Part shown: positions 39,394 to 49,068 of the stretch, piece by piece | How positions within the stretch are numbered: the first letter of the stretch is position 1 | Layout: the number at the start of each line of letters is the position of its first letter | From: Corynebacterium sp. NML140438 | Lineage (GTDB): Bacteria > Actinomycetota > Actinomycetes > Mycobacteriales > Mycobacteriaceae | Assembly (NCBI RefSeq): GCF_001875725.1 | Contig: NZ_MLCQ01000017.1 | Location: forward strand, 62,001 to 126,000 | Length of the DNA stretch: 64,000 bases | Reading direction: 5' to 3' | Program-made: the position numbers and the translations under genes | Notes under the pieces: generated by a model | The model's database searches: none | Told to the model about the DNA's origin: nothing | What the model saw: the letters and a program-made list of their open reading frames with translations, nothing else

Positions 39394-40155
39394 GTGCATA
39401 TCAAGGAAGGAACCTTTACACCCGCCCCGCAGCGGTCCTCAAAAATTGCGATGGCGAGCGCCCAAGGGATCATTGAAAGCAGGTTGATGCTGCGCCATGG
39501 TGAGCAGTTGTTGCTCAGCATATTCATCCCAGCAGCGCTCCTCATCGCATCGGTCTCTTTGCCGATTTTTGGGGAGGATCTCAGCCTTGACACGTTAGTG
39601 CCGATGGTGTTCGCAGTTGCCGCGACAAGTTCCGGGTTTACCGGACAGGCAATTTCGCTCGCCTTTGACCGGCGATACGGAGCGCTGAAACGAACGGGCG
39701 CCTCGGGAGTACCGCCGTGGACAATCATCGTCGGAAAGATCCTTGGTGTGGTTTCGATGGTGTGTGTTCAGATTGCAGTACTAGGGCCGGTGGCTGCATT
39801 CCTTGGTTGGCGTCCCTCGCTCTCAGGCGCGGTATTGGGCGCCTGCGTCCTGTTCTTAGGAGTTGCCTGTTTCACCTCACTCGGACTACTCATGGGTGGT
39901 TCCCTCAGCTCGGAAATGGTCCTGGCTGTCTCAAACTTGTTATGGGTGATCATGATGGGCATCGTCGGCTGGGTCGTCTACTCGGGTGACCTCAGCCAAG
40001 CTGGATGGTGGAATCTGGTGCCAACGGTATCACTTGCTGCGGGCATATCGGACGCCCTCGCATTGACGGCGAACGTGCCGGCGCTGCTTAGCTTGTTGGC
40101 GTGGGTGGTCGCTGGTGTGAGCGCCAGTGTTCGCTTCTTCCGTTTTGATGATTAG
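39394..40155 (+). CDS. ABC-2 type permease
   Basis: The 253-residue protein has about six membrane helices, first after an N-terminal amphipathic part (LLLSIFIPAALLIASVSLP), with FDRRYGALKRTGASGVPPW as the conserved cytosolic loop of ABC-2 permeases. The GTG start at 39394 immediately follows the ATPase stop. It partners that ATPase; the substrate is unknown. Confidence 0.92.
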   Translation: MHIKEGTFTPAPQRSSKIAMASAQGIIESRLMLRHGEQLLLSIFIPAALLIASVSLPIFGEDLSLDTLVPMVFAVAATSSGFTGQAISLAFDRRYGALKRTGASGVPPWTIIVGKILGVVSMVCVQIAVLGPVAAFLGWRPSLSGAVLGACVLFLGVACFTSLGLLMGGSLSSEMVLAVSNLLWVIMMGIVGWVVYSGDLSQAGWWNLVPTVSLAAGISDALALTANVPALLSLLAWVVAGVSASVRFFRFDD

Positions 40156-40225
40156 GCGTTTGCGCTCATCGACTAAGCTGACAGTCTGAATACTCAAACA
40201 CGTTTAATACGTCCAAGGAATGTGC

Positions 40226-41167
40226 ATGACCCTAGAACAGACCGATGCGCCTGTAGCGCGTCAGGGTGGCAAGCAACCTCCCACCCTCAAACTGCAACGA
40301 ACGCTAGCGATGATCCTGCTGTTGTGCCAAGGGGGAATCACTGTCACTGGCTCCCTCGTCCGTGTGACAGGCTCGGGCCTCGGTTGCAACACCTGGCCGC
40401 TGTGCCATGAGGGCTCGCTGGTCCCTGTCGCTGGTGCCGCCCCTTGGATTCACCAGACGATCGAGTTCGGGAACCGTCTTCTCACCTTTGTGGTGGCCGC
40501 CGCCGCGATCGCTGTGCTGTGGGCCGTATACCAAGCTCATCGGGGGAAACCCGTGAAGCGTTTGGCATGGTTTTCGCTAGCTGGCGTTGTTGTGCAAGCG
40601 GTGCTTGGCGGAATCTCCGTGCGCCTTGATCTTCAGTGGTGGGCGGTCGCCGTTCACTTCTTACCGTCAATGGTGCTGGTCTGGGTCGCCGCAGTGCTCT
40701 ACATGCGGCTGGCTGAAGATGAGTCGACGCCTGCTACGACCTGCTACCCGAAACGCATTCGGACTATCGCAGTCATCGCTACTGTAGCGTTGAGCTGTGT
40801 GCTTGTTACCGGCACGATGGTTACCGGCTCCGGCCCTCACTCGGGCGATGCAAGCGTGGGCATGGAAGGCCGACTTGCTATTGACACCGCGTTGCTGGCA
40901 TATGTTCATGCTGCTTGCATGTACGTATATCTGCTTTTTACCGTGATCACGTTTTTCATGCTACGCAGGGCGAATGCACCACACGCAGCGCAACAGACCT
41001 CTTGGTTCCTCCTTGGCCTCATTCTGGTTCAGTGGGCCGTAGGTTTGAGCCAGTACTACATGGGAGTCCCCCGCTGGACGATCCCTATTCACATTGGTCT
41101 GTCGTCCCTAGTCGTAGCGTTTACGGCATTTTTGTATGCGCACGCCGTGCGTAGAGAGTTGCTGTGA
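40226..41167 (+). CDS. ctaA: Heme A synthase
   Basis: CtaA (COX15) oxidises the C8 methyl of heme O to the formyl of heme A for cytochrome aa3 oxidase. The protein of 313 residues has about eight helices in two repeats. Key parts are GGITVTGSLVRVTGSGLGC with the paired Cys near CNTWPLCHEG, HQTIEFGNRLL, and in the second half GPHSGDA and HAACMYVYLL with heme-binding His residues. I chose the ATG at 40226, six bases after AAGGA; the one at 40220 lies inside that spacing. Gene order with ctaB is as in C. glutamicum. Confidence 0.95.
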   Translation: MTLEQTDAPVARQGGKQPPTLKLQRTLAMILLLCQGGITVTGSLVRVTGSGLGCNTWPLCHEGSLVPVAGAAPWIHQTIEFGNRLLTFVVAAAAIAVLWAVYQAHRGKPVKRLAWFSLAGVVVQAVLGGISVRLDLQWWAVAVHFLPSMVLVWVAAVLYMRLAEDESTPATTCYPKRIRTIAVIATVALSCVLVTGTMVTGSGPHSGDASVGMEGRLAIDTALLAYVHAACMYVYLLFTVITFFMLRRANAPHAAQQTSWFLLGLILVQWAVGLSQYYMGVPRWTIPIHIGLSSLVVAFTAFLYAHAVRRELL

Positions 41168-41201
41168 CGCCGCGCGTAAACACGATGTAGCCTGGTGAAG
41201 T

Positions 41202-42053
41202 ATGAGAGCGATTGATGTTGACGCGCAGCACGCGCGTTGCGTTGACGTCGCTTCCCCAACCCCCAGCGATAGTGGGCTTCTAGTCGAGGTTCTCTACGCT
41301 GGGGTTTTTCTTGACGACGCCACCTCCGGCAATCATGGTTGCGGACGCGTCTTGACCGATCCACAAGATGAGGTAGCGCCGGGAACTATGGTGGCGTGGA
41401 GTGAAGCTCCAGGCCAGATTGCTGAGCACGTAGTCGTGGACCGAAACCGCGTGGTAGCGGTATCGGACAATATAGCTCCGCAGGTGGCTGCCTCGATGCT
41501 GCGGCCGGGGATTGCGGCAGCGTATGCGTTATTCGAGGTGCTTGATCTCGTGCAGGGCGAAGCAGTCGTCGTTACTGAAGCGAGCTCCCCTATCGGGCTG
41601 TACGCAATCGCGCTTGCTCGTGAGCGCGATGTCATTGTGTATGCGGTAGCTGATACCGCAGAAGGGCAACGCGCAGCGCGAAATGCTGGTGCTACAGCTG
41701 TGTTCGAAGACAAGCCGAGATCCGTTTCTGCGATCATGGCGCTCAACGACGGCATCGGGGTAGACGCAATGATGGTCTCACGCAATGCCTTGGACAATGG
41801 GTTTGCGTGTCAGGTTGGGCGCAGCTCTGCACGAACGTGTTATTACGAGGACTTGGCGTCAATAAGCGTGGATACAAACGAGTTCCGCAAACACGCGCAG
41901 GCCGTCACCCGGATGCTTGAAGAGTGCCGATGGCAGCCGTCGGTCGAGGTGCTGGAATCGCTAGAAGACGCCGACTCGTTGCCAAGCGAACATCGCGCAC
42001 CCACGGACAAGTCACGGCTTTTGGCTATCAACCTCCGCGGGCGCTCTGGCTAG
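41202..42053 (+). CDS. Divergent quinone reductase-like (MDR family) protein
   Basis: At 283 residues it is shorter than typical quinone reductases (about 320). The nucleotide-binding half resembles the family: [20 protein letters not shown] replaces the usual GxGxxG-type site, and [14 protein letters not shown] follows. The N-terminal catalytic domain is shortened ([20 protein letters not shown]), with no zinc ligands. It occupies the position of C. glutamicum qor between ctaA and ctaB. Activity may be altered; NADPH:quinone reduction is only a guess. It converges with ctaB, overlapping by four bases. Confidence 0.72.
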   Translation: MRAIDVDAQHARCVDVASPTPSDSGLLVEVLYAGVFLDDATSGNHGCGRVLTDPQDEVAPGTMVAWSEAPGQIAEHVVVDRNRVVAVSDNIAPQVAASMLRPGIAAAYALFEVLDLVQGEAVVVTEASSPIGLYAIALARERDVIVYAVADTAEGQRAARNAGATAVFEDKPRSVSAIMALNDGIGVDAMMVSRNALDNGFACQVGRSSARTCYYEDLASISVDTNEFRKHAQAVTRMLEECRWQPSVEVLESLEDADSLPSEHRAPTDKSRLLAINLRGRSG

Positions 42054-42964
42054 AAGAACGACGCGAACAGCGGTGTCCAGCCAAGGACCGCATCAACTGA
42101 AAGGCCTAGGAACAACGCGGCCAAGTAGTTGTTGGAAAGAATGAACAGCTTCAGCGGCTTTACCTTTTCCCCCTGCTTCACCCCAGCATGCAACTGTGTG
42201 GCAACTGCCAGGAACAAAACACCTGAAACTATCGCAGTAATGAGGTAGATCCACGATGTTGCGGGAACCAACAGCAAAGATACGCCAACGGTCCACCACG
42301 AATAGATGAGTATTTGCCGGGTGGTTTCCGCGGGAGATGCAACGACTGGCAGCATCGGGACGTTGGCACGCGCATAGTCCGCCCGGTACTTCATCGCGAG
42401 GGCCCATGTGTGCGGTGGCGTCCAGAAAAAGATGATCATGAACATAACGATCGCTTGCCACCAGGCATCCTTAGAACCGTCGGTGACGTTATCTCTGATC
42501 GCAGCCCACCCGACCATTACAGGCATACAGCCCGCGGCACCACCCCAGATGACGTTTTGCCAAGTCCGCCGCTTCAGCCACTTAGTATAAACGTAGATGT
42601 AAAAGAAGTTGGTCAAAATAATGAAAAACGCGGCGAGCCATGACTTACACAGCAAACCCAACCAGAGCACACTCGCGATCAGTAGCGTCCACGCGAAAAC
42701 CGCAGCTTTTTGCTTGGTAACTTTGGCGCGAACGAGTGGACGAGCGCGTGTGCGTCCCATTTTCTGATCGATGTCATAGTCGGCGACCATGTTGAACGCA
42801 TTTGCCGCGCCGGCGCCCATCCATCCCCCAAACAAGGTTGCAAGGATAAGCCACACGTGAACCGTGCCGCGGTCTGCTTGCAACATCGCTGGAATGGCCG
42901 CGACCAGGAGAAGTTCAATGACCCTCGGCTTCGTCAGCGCGAAGTATGCCTTGATGGTCTCCAA
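42050..42964 (-). CDS. ctaB: Protoheme IX farnesyltransferase (heme O synthase)
   Basis: CtaB farnesylates heme B to heme O, which CtaA then converts to heme A. The UbiA-fold protein of 304 residues has [19 protein letters not shown], the first Asp-rich motif [20 protein letters not shown], and [17 protein letters not shown] with the second. About nine helices. The start is a TTG at 42964 with a strong GGAGGAG five bases upstream; no better codon is near. Monocistronic, divergent from tkt. Confidence 0.96.
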   Translation of the reverse strand: METIKAYFALTKPRVIELLLVAAIPAMLQADRGTVHVWLILATLFGGWMGAGAANAFNMVADYDIDQKMGRTRARPLVRAKVTKQKAAVFAWTLLIASVLWLGLLCKSWLAAFFIILTNFFYIYVYTKWLKRRTWQNVIWGGAAGCMPVMVGWAAIRDNVTDGSKDAWWQAIVMFMIIFFWTPPHTWALAMKYRADYARANVPMLPVVASPAETTRQILIYSWWTVGVSLLLVPATSWIYLITAIVSGVLFLAVATQLHAGVKQGEKVKPLKLFILSNNYLAALFLGLSVDAVLGWTPLFASFF

Positions 42965-43290
42965 TACTTCTCCTCCACATTAAATTTCAACCGTCCGGCT
43001 TGAACTTTGACGCAACACTGGTGAGCGTTCGGGCGTCGAGCACTTCGACTGAAATGGTACCGCACTACGGTGCATGAAGAACCTTCAGCCTTCACACGCT
43101 ATAGCCCTCCCGGTGATGTTAGCCTCCGCTCACCCATTTGTCAGAATTAACGCCCCATTTACACCTGCTGGCTTCCTTTTGATCATAGACGGCAGTCGCG
43201 TAGAGCACGCAGGCTAGTGTCACCACCATGAGAGGATTTTTACACTAGGCTTAGTCCTGTTCTGTTTCCACAACATGAATTGAGGATTCT
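42965..43290. promoter_or_regulatory. Divergent ctaB/tkt upstream region, 326 bp
   Basis: No gene is supported. It carries the dyad CTAGTGT (43214-43220) and ACACTAG (43242-43248), 21 bases apart, immediately before the tkt start region; TACACT within the right arm is a possible -10. A GAGGA precedes the tkt GTG. Confidence 0.4.
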
Positions 43291-45393
43291 GTGACGCTTT
43301 CAGCTGAACTTCAAGCAAAAACTGTACGTAATTATCCCGAAGACTGGACCGACGTGGATACGCGGGCAGTTGATACAGCCCGAATCCTCGCGGCGGATGC
43401 CGTGGAAAACTGCGGCTCGGGCCACCCGGGAACTGCCATGTCGCTCGCGCCCCTGGCCTATACCCTGTACCAGCGTGTCATGAACGTGGATCCTGCCGAT
43501 CCGCACTGGGCCGGTCGTGACCGCTTCGTCCTGTCGAACGGGCACTCTTCTCTCACACAATACGTTCAGTTGTACCTGGGTGGCATGGGCCTTGAGCTTA
43601 AAGACCTGCAGCAGCTACGTACCTGGGGTGCGAAGACACCAGGACATCCTGAGTACAACCATACGGACCACGTAGAAATTACGACGGGACCACTCGGTCA
43701 AGGGCTTGCGTCAGCAGTTGGCATGGCCATGGCATCTCGCAGAGAGCGCGGGTTACTTGATCCAGGAGCGCCAGCTGGTGAGTCACCATTCGACCACTTC
43801 ATCTATGTCATCGCCGGAGATGGATGCCTTCAAGAGGGCGTTACCTCAGAGGCTTCATCGCTGGCAGGGACCCAGCAGCTAGGAAACCTCATTGTATTTT
43901 GGGACGACAATCGTATTTCGATCGAGGATGACACCCAGATCGCGTTCACCGAAGACGTCATGAAGCGCTACGAGGCCTACGGTTGGCAAACTCTGACTGT
44001 TGAGTCCGGCGAAGACATTGTTGCAATCGAGAATGCGGTGAAGGAAGCCCAAGCTGACACCAATCGCCCAACAATTATCCAGGTGAAAACCGTCATTGGT
44101 TTCCCAGCGCCTACGCTGCAAAACACAGGTGCAGTTCACGGCGCTGCTCTGGGTGCAGAAGAAATTGCAGCAGTGAAAAAGATTCTCGGTTTCGATCCAG
44201 AAACTCATTTCCCTGAGGAAAAGGCCGTAATTACCCACACCCGGAAACTTCAGGAGCGTGGCGCCGCAAAACGTGCGCAATGGGACGATAAGTTTGCCGC
44301 ATGGGCTAAGAACAACCCTGAGCAGAAGGCGCTCTTTGACCGTCTCACGGCTCGAGAGCTCCCATCGAACTGGGCGAAGGATTTCCCCACTTGGGATGCG
44401 GACGAAAAGGGGCTCGCGACACGCAAGGCCTCCGAAGCAGTGATCCAAGCCGCGGCGAAGGCGCTCCCGGAATTCTGGGGTGGGTCTGCTGACCTTGCTG
44501 GCTCGAACAACACCCTCATCAAGGGGGCTGCGTCCTTCGGCCCAGAGTCAATTTCTACCGAAATGTTTACCGCTGAGCCCTATGGCCGGAACTTACACTT
44601 CGGAATTCGCGAGCACGCGATGGGTGCAATCATGAACGGCATCGCATTGCACGGAAACACCCGAATCTACGGTGGCACGTTCCTGATCTTCTCGGAGTAC
44701 CTGTACCCAGCAATCCGTGTTGCAGCGCTGTCAGGAATCGACAGCTACTACGTATTTACTCACGATTCGATTGGTTTGGGCGAAGATGGACCGACCCACC
44801 AGCCAGTCGAGACGCTCACGGCGCTCCGTGCTATTCCGGACATGGCTGTCATCCGTCCGGCGGATGCCAACGAAACCTCTGCAGCATGGAAAGCCGCGCT
44901 AGAGGCCAAACCAATGCCGAAGGCTCTGGCACTGTCTCGCCAGAATCTCCCTGTGCTTGAGGGGACGAAGGAAAAGGCGTTTGATGGTGTTGCTCGTGGC
45001 GCCTACGTCTTGGTTGAATCCTCCACACCAACCCCTGACCTAATCCTGATGGCGTCTGGCTCCGAAGTTCAGCTCGCAGTCGATGCTGCGAAGACGCTGG
45101 AGACCGAGGGCGTCGGTACACGTGTTGTTTCGGTGCCTTGCATGGAGTGGTTCACGCAGCAGTCGCCTGAGTACATCGAGTCGGTGCTACCTGCCGCGGT
45201 CCGTGCGCGAGTCTCTGTAGAGGCCGGGCTTGCAATGCCGTGGCACCGTTTCGTTGGCGACGCCGGCCAGTGTGTCTCCCTGGAGCACTTCGGAGCATCC
45301 GCACCTGGCCCTGAGCTCTTTGAGCGCTTCGGGTTCACAGCCGACAATGTAGCAGCAGCCGGGCGAGCCTCCCTGGCGGCAGTGAAGCAGTAG
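43291..45393 (+). CDS. tkt: Transketolase
   Basis: Transketolase moves two-carbon units between sugar phosphates with TPP. The 700 residues start with ARILAADAVENCGSGHPGTA, the TPP site has GDGCLQEGVTSEA with NLIVFWDDNRIS, and the pyrimidine-binding part FGIREHAMGAIMNG and DSIGLGEDGPTHQPVE are present. First gene of the pentose phosphate operon tkt-tal-zwf-opcA-pgl. GTG start with GAGGA. A strong terminator-like hairpin follows at 45402. Confidence 0.98.
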   Translation: MTLSAELQAKTVRNYPEDWTDVDTRAVDTARILAADAVENCGSGHPGTAMSLAPLAYTLYQRVMNVDPADPHWAGRDRFVLSNGHSSLTQYVQLYLGGMGLELKDLQQLRTWGAKTPGHPEYNHTDHVEITTGPLGQGLASAVGMAMASRRERGLLDPGAPAGESPFDHFIYVIAGDGCLQEGVTSEASSLAGTQQLGNLIVFWDDNRISIEDDTQIAFTEDVMKRYEAYGWQTLTVESGEDIVAIENAVKEAQADTNRPTIIQVKTVIGFPAPTLQNTGAVHGAALGAEEIAAVKKILGFDPETHFPEEKAVITHTRKLQERGAAKRAQWDDKFAAWAKNNPEQKALFDRLTARELPSNWAKDFPTWDADEKGLATRKASEAVIQAAAKALPEFWGGSADLAGSNNTLIKGAASFGPESISTEMFTAEPYGRNLHFGIREHAMGAIMNGIALHGNTRIYGGTFLIFSEYLYPAIRVAALSGIDSYYVFTHDSIGLGEDGPTHQPVETLTALRAIPDMAVIRPADANETSAAWKAALEAKPMPKALALSRQNLPVLEGTKEKAFDGVARGAYVLVESSTPTPDLILMASGSEVQLAVDAAKTLETEGVGTRVVSVPCMEWFTQQSPEYIESVLPAAVRARVSVEAGLAMPWHRFVGDAGQCVSLEHFGASAPGPELFERFGFTADNVAAAGRASLAAVKQ

Positions 45394-45401
45394 CAACGAC
45401 G

Positions 45402-45444
45402 TTGCCTGGTCAAGTGCTCTACGGCTTGACCAGGCAAATTTTTT
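45402..45444 (+). terminator. Terminator-like hairpin between tkt and tal
   Basis: A perfect 13-bp stem, TTGCCTGGTCAAG (45402-45414) and CTTGACCAGGCAA (45425-45437), with a 10-nt loop and a run of six T. It should stop a large part of tkt transcripts before tal unless readthrough or antitermination occurs, or it may stabilise processed tkt message. Confidence 0.88.
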
Positions 45445-45460
45445 CGAAAGGACCTTCAGC

Positions 45461-46546
45461 ATGAATACAGTTGACAAACTTCGCGAACTTGGCACATCGA
45501 CCTGGCTCGACGATCTCTCACGTGACCGGATTGCATCTGGCAACCTTGAAGCTGTCAAGCGCGAAAAATCGATCGTTGGCGTCACAACTAACCCTGCAAT
45601 TTTCGCATCAGCCATGTCCAGCGGTAGTGCCTATGATGCGCAGATTCAACAGCTCAAGGCGTCGGGCGCAAGCGCTGATGAAGCCGTCTACGCGATGAGC
45701 ATTGATGATGTCCGCGACGCGTGCGATATCTTCCAGGACGTCTTTGACGCAACAGACGGCGTCGATGGTCGAGTGTCCATCGAAGTCGATCCTCGCTTCG
45801 CGTACGACGAGGCAAAGACGATCGCACAAGCGAAAGAGCTCTGGGCGCGGGTTGGGAAACCGAATGCGATGATTAAGGTCCCGGCTACGGATGCGTCGTT
45901 GCCTGCAGTCACAGCTGCGTTAGCAGCGGGTATTTCAGTGAACGTCACGCTCATCTTTTCCGTCGAGCGATACCGTCACGTCATCCGCGCGTACAAAGAA
46001 GGTATTCGGCAGGCTGCGGACAACGGACACGATGTCTCTAAGATCCATTCCGTGGCTTCCTTCTTCGTCTCCCGCATGGATACCGAGGTGGATGCCCGTC
46101 TAGACGAGATTGGTACATCTGAGGCACTCGCGTTGCGGGGCAAGGCTGGCGTCGCAAATGCCCAGTTGGCGTACCGCCTGTTCCTGGATGAGTTTGCTTC
46201 ACTCGAGGACCTCCCTGCGGGCGCAAATGTGCAGCGCCCGCTTTGGGCTTCCACCGGTGTGAAGAACCCTGAGTACCCTGCGACGCTCTACGTTTCGGAG
46301 TTGGCCGGACCGCACACGGTCAACACCATGCCTGAGGGAACTATCGACGCCACGTTGGCCAGCGACAGCCTCCACGGCGATACGCTTTCCTCCAGTGGCG
46401 ACGACGCGGAGAGCATTTTCAATGCCGTTGCTGCGACGGGTGTAGACCTCACTGACGTTGTGCGGGTGCTCGAGCAGGAAGGCGTCGATAAGTTTGTTGA
46501 TGCGTGGCAAGAATTGCTAAATTCCATGTCGGAAAAGCTGCAATAA
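45461..46546 (+). CDS. tal: Transaldolase
   Basis: Transaldolase transfers a three-carbon ketol unit via a Schiff-base lysine, here in MIKVPATDASLPAV near residue 139. The 361 residues match the actinobacterial type. Opening RELGTSTWLDDLSRDRI and GVTTNPAIFASAMS are typical. An AAAGGACC precedes the ATG, so tal can be translated well after the hairpin. Twelve bases before zwf. Confidence 0.98.
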   Translation: MNTVDKLRELGTSTWLDDLSRDRIASGNLEAVKREKSIVGVTTNPAIFASAMSSGSAYDAQIQQLKASGASADEAVYAMSIDDVRDACDIFQDVFDATDGVDGRVSIEVDPRFAYDEAKTIAQAKELWARVGKPNAMIKVPATDASLPAVTAALAAGISVNVTLIFSVERYRHVIRAYKEGIRQAADNGHDVSKIHSVASFFVSRMDTEVDARLDEIGTSEALALRGKAGVANAQLAYRLFLDEFASLEDLPAGANVQRPLWASTGVKNPEYPATLYVSELAGPHTVNTMPEGTIDATLASDSLHGDTLSSSGDDAESIFNAVAATGVDLTDVVRVLEQEGVDKFVDAWQELLNSMSEKLQ

Positions 46547-46558
46547 AAAGGAGTAGAT

Positions 46559-48097
46559 GTGAGTGACGAGAGCACGCATTGGGTGAACCCGCTTCGATCC
46601 CCCGAGGATAAGCGGCTTCCCCGCATTGCGGGTCCGTCAGGGATGGTGATCTTCGGCGTGACCGGGGATCTAGCTCGGAAGAAGCTCCTGCCGGCGATTT
46701 ATGACCTCGCGAACAGAGGTCTCCTCCCACCGGGCTTTGCTCTCATCGGGTTCGGACGCCGTGACTGGTTGAAGCAGGATTTTGAGGACTACGTGCGTGA
46801 AGCAGTCGAGGCAACGTCTCGCACCACGTTCAACACGAACGTTTGGGACCGTCTCGCGGAAGGCATGCAATTCGTTTCAGGCTCATTTAACGACGACGCC
46901 GCCTTCGACACCTTAGCCGAAACTCTTCGGTCAACCGATCAAACGCGAGGAACGAACGGTAACTGGGCCTTTTACTTGTCGGTGCCACCCGAGCATTTCT
47001 CGAGTGTTGTTCATCAGCTCGATCGCAGCGGAATGGCACAGGCTCAGGAGCATGGTTGGCGTCGTGTGATTATTGAGAAGCCATTTGGTCATGACCTGGA
47101 CTCTGCGAAGAAGCTCAACCAGGTCGTCAACTCTGTGTTCCCAGAGCGATCTGTCTTCCGAATTGACCACTACCTTGGCAAAGAGACCGTGCAGAACATC
47201 ATGGCGTTACGCTTCGCTAACCAGATGTTTGAGCCGGTCTGGAATTCCCACTACATCGACCATGTGCAAATCACGATGGCCGAGGATATTGGGCTTGGTG
47301 GTCGCGCAGGGTACTACGATGGGATTGGCGCCGCTCGCGATGTTATCCAAAACCATTTGATTCAGCTTCTCGCGTTGATTGCTATGGAGGAGCCAACCTC
47401 GTTCTCCCCTAGTCGGCTGCGTGCGGAGAAGCTGAAGGTGCTTCGAGCCACAACACCAGTGGAGCCATTCGATGAAACAACCGCCCGTGGCCAATACGTC
47501 GCAGGTTGGCAGGGGTCCGAACACGTTATTGGGTTGCGGGAAGAGTCTGGGTTTGACCCAAATTCTGCCACCGAGACATACGCCGCGTGCACGTTGGCAA
47601 TTAACTCTCGCCGATGGGCTGGCGTTCCCTTCTACTTGCGCACTGGAAAACGGCTTGGGCGTCGTGTGACCGAGATTGCGCTCGTGTTTAAGCGTCCCCC
47701 ATACCAGCCGTTCGAGGACGATCAGACAAAACTCCTCACCAATAACGCAGTGGTTATTCGCGTGCAGCCGGATGAAGGCGTGCTCATGCGGTTTGGGTCG
47801 AAAGTGCCTGGTACCGCGTTCGAGGTGCGAGACGTCAACATGGATTTTTCCTATGCGGAGGCGTTCACGGAGCAGTCTCCGGAGGCCTATGAGCGTCTCA
47901 TTCTTGACGCCCTTCTCGATGAGTCCAGTTTGTTCCCAACCAATGCAGAAGTCGAACGGAGCTGGGAGATCCTTGATCCCATTCTTCACTACTGGGAGTC
48001 GCATGGCCACCCAGACGAGTACCGCGCGGGCACTTGGGGGCCCGCATCAGCTGACGCAATGCTGGCCAAAGACGGCCGTCAATGGCGCCGTCCATAA
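46559..48097 (+). CDS. zwf: Glucose-6-phosphate dehydrogenase
   Basis: Zwf oxidises glucose 6-phosphate to the lactone with NADP, the entry to the oxidative pentose phosphate path. The 512 residues show IFGVTGDLARKKLLPAIYDL as the nucleotide fold and FRIDHYLGKETVQNIMALRF as the active site with Asp and Lys. In corynebacteria it needs OpcA, encoded next. The GTG start follows AAAAGGAG. Confidence 0.98.
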   Translation: MSDESTHWVNPLRSPEDKRLPRIAGPSGMVIFGVTGDLARKKLLPAIYDLANRGLLPPGFALIGFGRRDWLKQDFEDYVREAVEATSRTTFNTNVWDRLAEGMQFVSGSFNDDAAFDTLAETLRSTDQTRGTNGNWAFYLSVPPEHFSSVVHQLDRSGMAQAQEHGWRRVIIEKPFGHDLDSAKKLNQVVNSVFPERSVFRIDHYLGKETVQNIMALRFANQMFEPVWNSHYIDHVQITMAEDIGLGGRAGYYDGIGAARDVIQNHLIQLLALIAMEEPTSFSPSRLRAEKLKVLRATTPVEPFDETTARGQYVAGWQGSEHVIGLREESGFDPNSATETYAACTLAINSRRWAGVPFYLRTGKRLGRRVTEIALVFKRPPYQPFEDDQTKLLTNNAVVIRVQPDEGVLMRFGSKVPGTAFEVRDVNMDFSYAEAFTEQSPEAYERLILDALLDESSLFPTNAEVERSWEILDPILHYWESHGHPDEYRAGTWGPASADAMLAKDGRQWRRP

Positions 48098-48129
48098 TGT
48101 CTGCAATCTATGAACGTGAGGCTTAACCC

Positions 48130-49044
48130 TTGATAGTCACTCTTCCAGACACGACCACCCGCGATGTGTCGACAGCGCTTCTCGAAGCCCGCGAGAACTA
48201 TTCGCTAGCAACCGGGCGGGTACTCACCCTTTTGGTCGCTGCACATGCTGAGGATGACGTCCCGTCAATCTTGGAGACTGTTCGAAGTGCGACGATGGAG
48301 CATCCAGCACGCGTCATCGTGTTGTTGCTCGACTGCCAAAGCGAACATACGTATATGGACGCGGAGGTAATCGTCGCAGCCGATGCTGGTGCTTCCGAAA
48401 TGGTCGTCATGACCTTGCACGGCGAGCTTACGAAGCATCTTGATGCGGTGGTAACCCCCCTGCTGCTGCCCGATACGCCTATTGTGGCATGGTGGCCTAC
48501 AACGGTGCCGGATGTTCCAGCTGAAGCAGAACTAGGTAATATCGCGCACCGCCGGATTACGAATGCCTGGCGGACAATGGGTGCAGAGTGCATCGAGCAG
48601 TTGGCAAATGCCTACGTCCCTGGCGACTCGGACATGATGTGGTCCAAGATCACACCTTGGCGAGGGGTTGTTGCTTCAGCGTTTGACCGCTACAAACATA
48701 TGCCGCGGACGATTTCCCTCAGTGGCATTGCTGAGCACCCGAGTGTCAGCATTGCAGCCGCTTGGTTGCATGCCTGTTTTGGTGTTGCGGTGACAATCAA
48801 CAACGTTGATAAAAGCGACGCTGTTCCTGGCTCACCCATCCAGCGCCTGGCGCTCAACTGCGATGAGGGCTCCGTGCAGGTACAGAGCGTCGATGAACAC
48901 ACGGTGCGAGTCTCCGTTCCCGGCTATCCTGACGCTTTCGTCGCGTTGAGCGCTCGCTCAGACGCAGAGTGCCTCGCTGAAGAGCTTCGCCATCTTGATC
49001 CAGATGCCATGTATGCTCGAGCGTTGTTACATCGCCTTCCATAG
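48130..49044 (+). CDS. opcA: Glucose-6-phosphate dehydrogenase assembly protein OpcA
   Basis: OpcA is needed for full Zwf activity in corynebacteria, by complex formation. The 304 residues include TLLVAAHAEDD, VIVAADAGASEMVVM and TPLLLPDTPIVAWWP, close to C. glutamicum OpcA. The start is TTG at 48130 (LPDTTTRDVS). It follows zwf by 32 bp. Confidence 0.96.
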   Translation: MIVTLPDTTTRDVSTALLEARENYSLATGRVLTLLVAAHAEDDVPSILETVRSATMEHPARVIVLLLDCQSEHTYMDAEVIVAADAGASEMVVMTLHGELTKHLDAVVTPLLLPDTPIVAWWPTTVPDVPAEAELGNIAHRRITNAWRTMGAECIEQLANAYVPGDSDMMWSKITPWRGVVASAFDRYKHMPRTISLSGIAEHPSVSIAAAWLHACFGVAVTINNVDKSDAVPGSPIQRLALNCDEGSVQVQSVDEHTVRVSVPGYPDAFVALSARSDAECLAEELRHLDPDAMYARALLHRLP

Positions 49045-49068
49045 CTCCATATGAAAGAGGTTCAGCGA

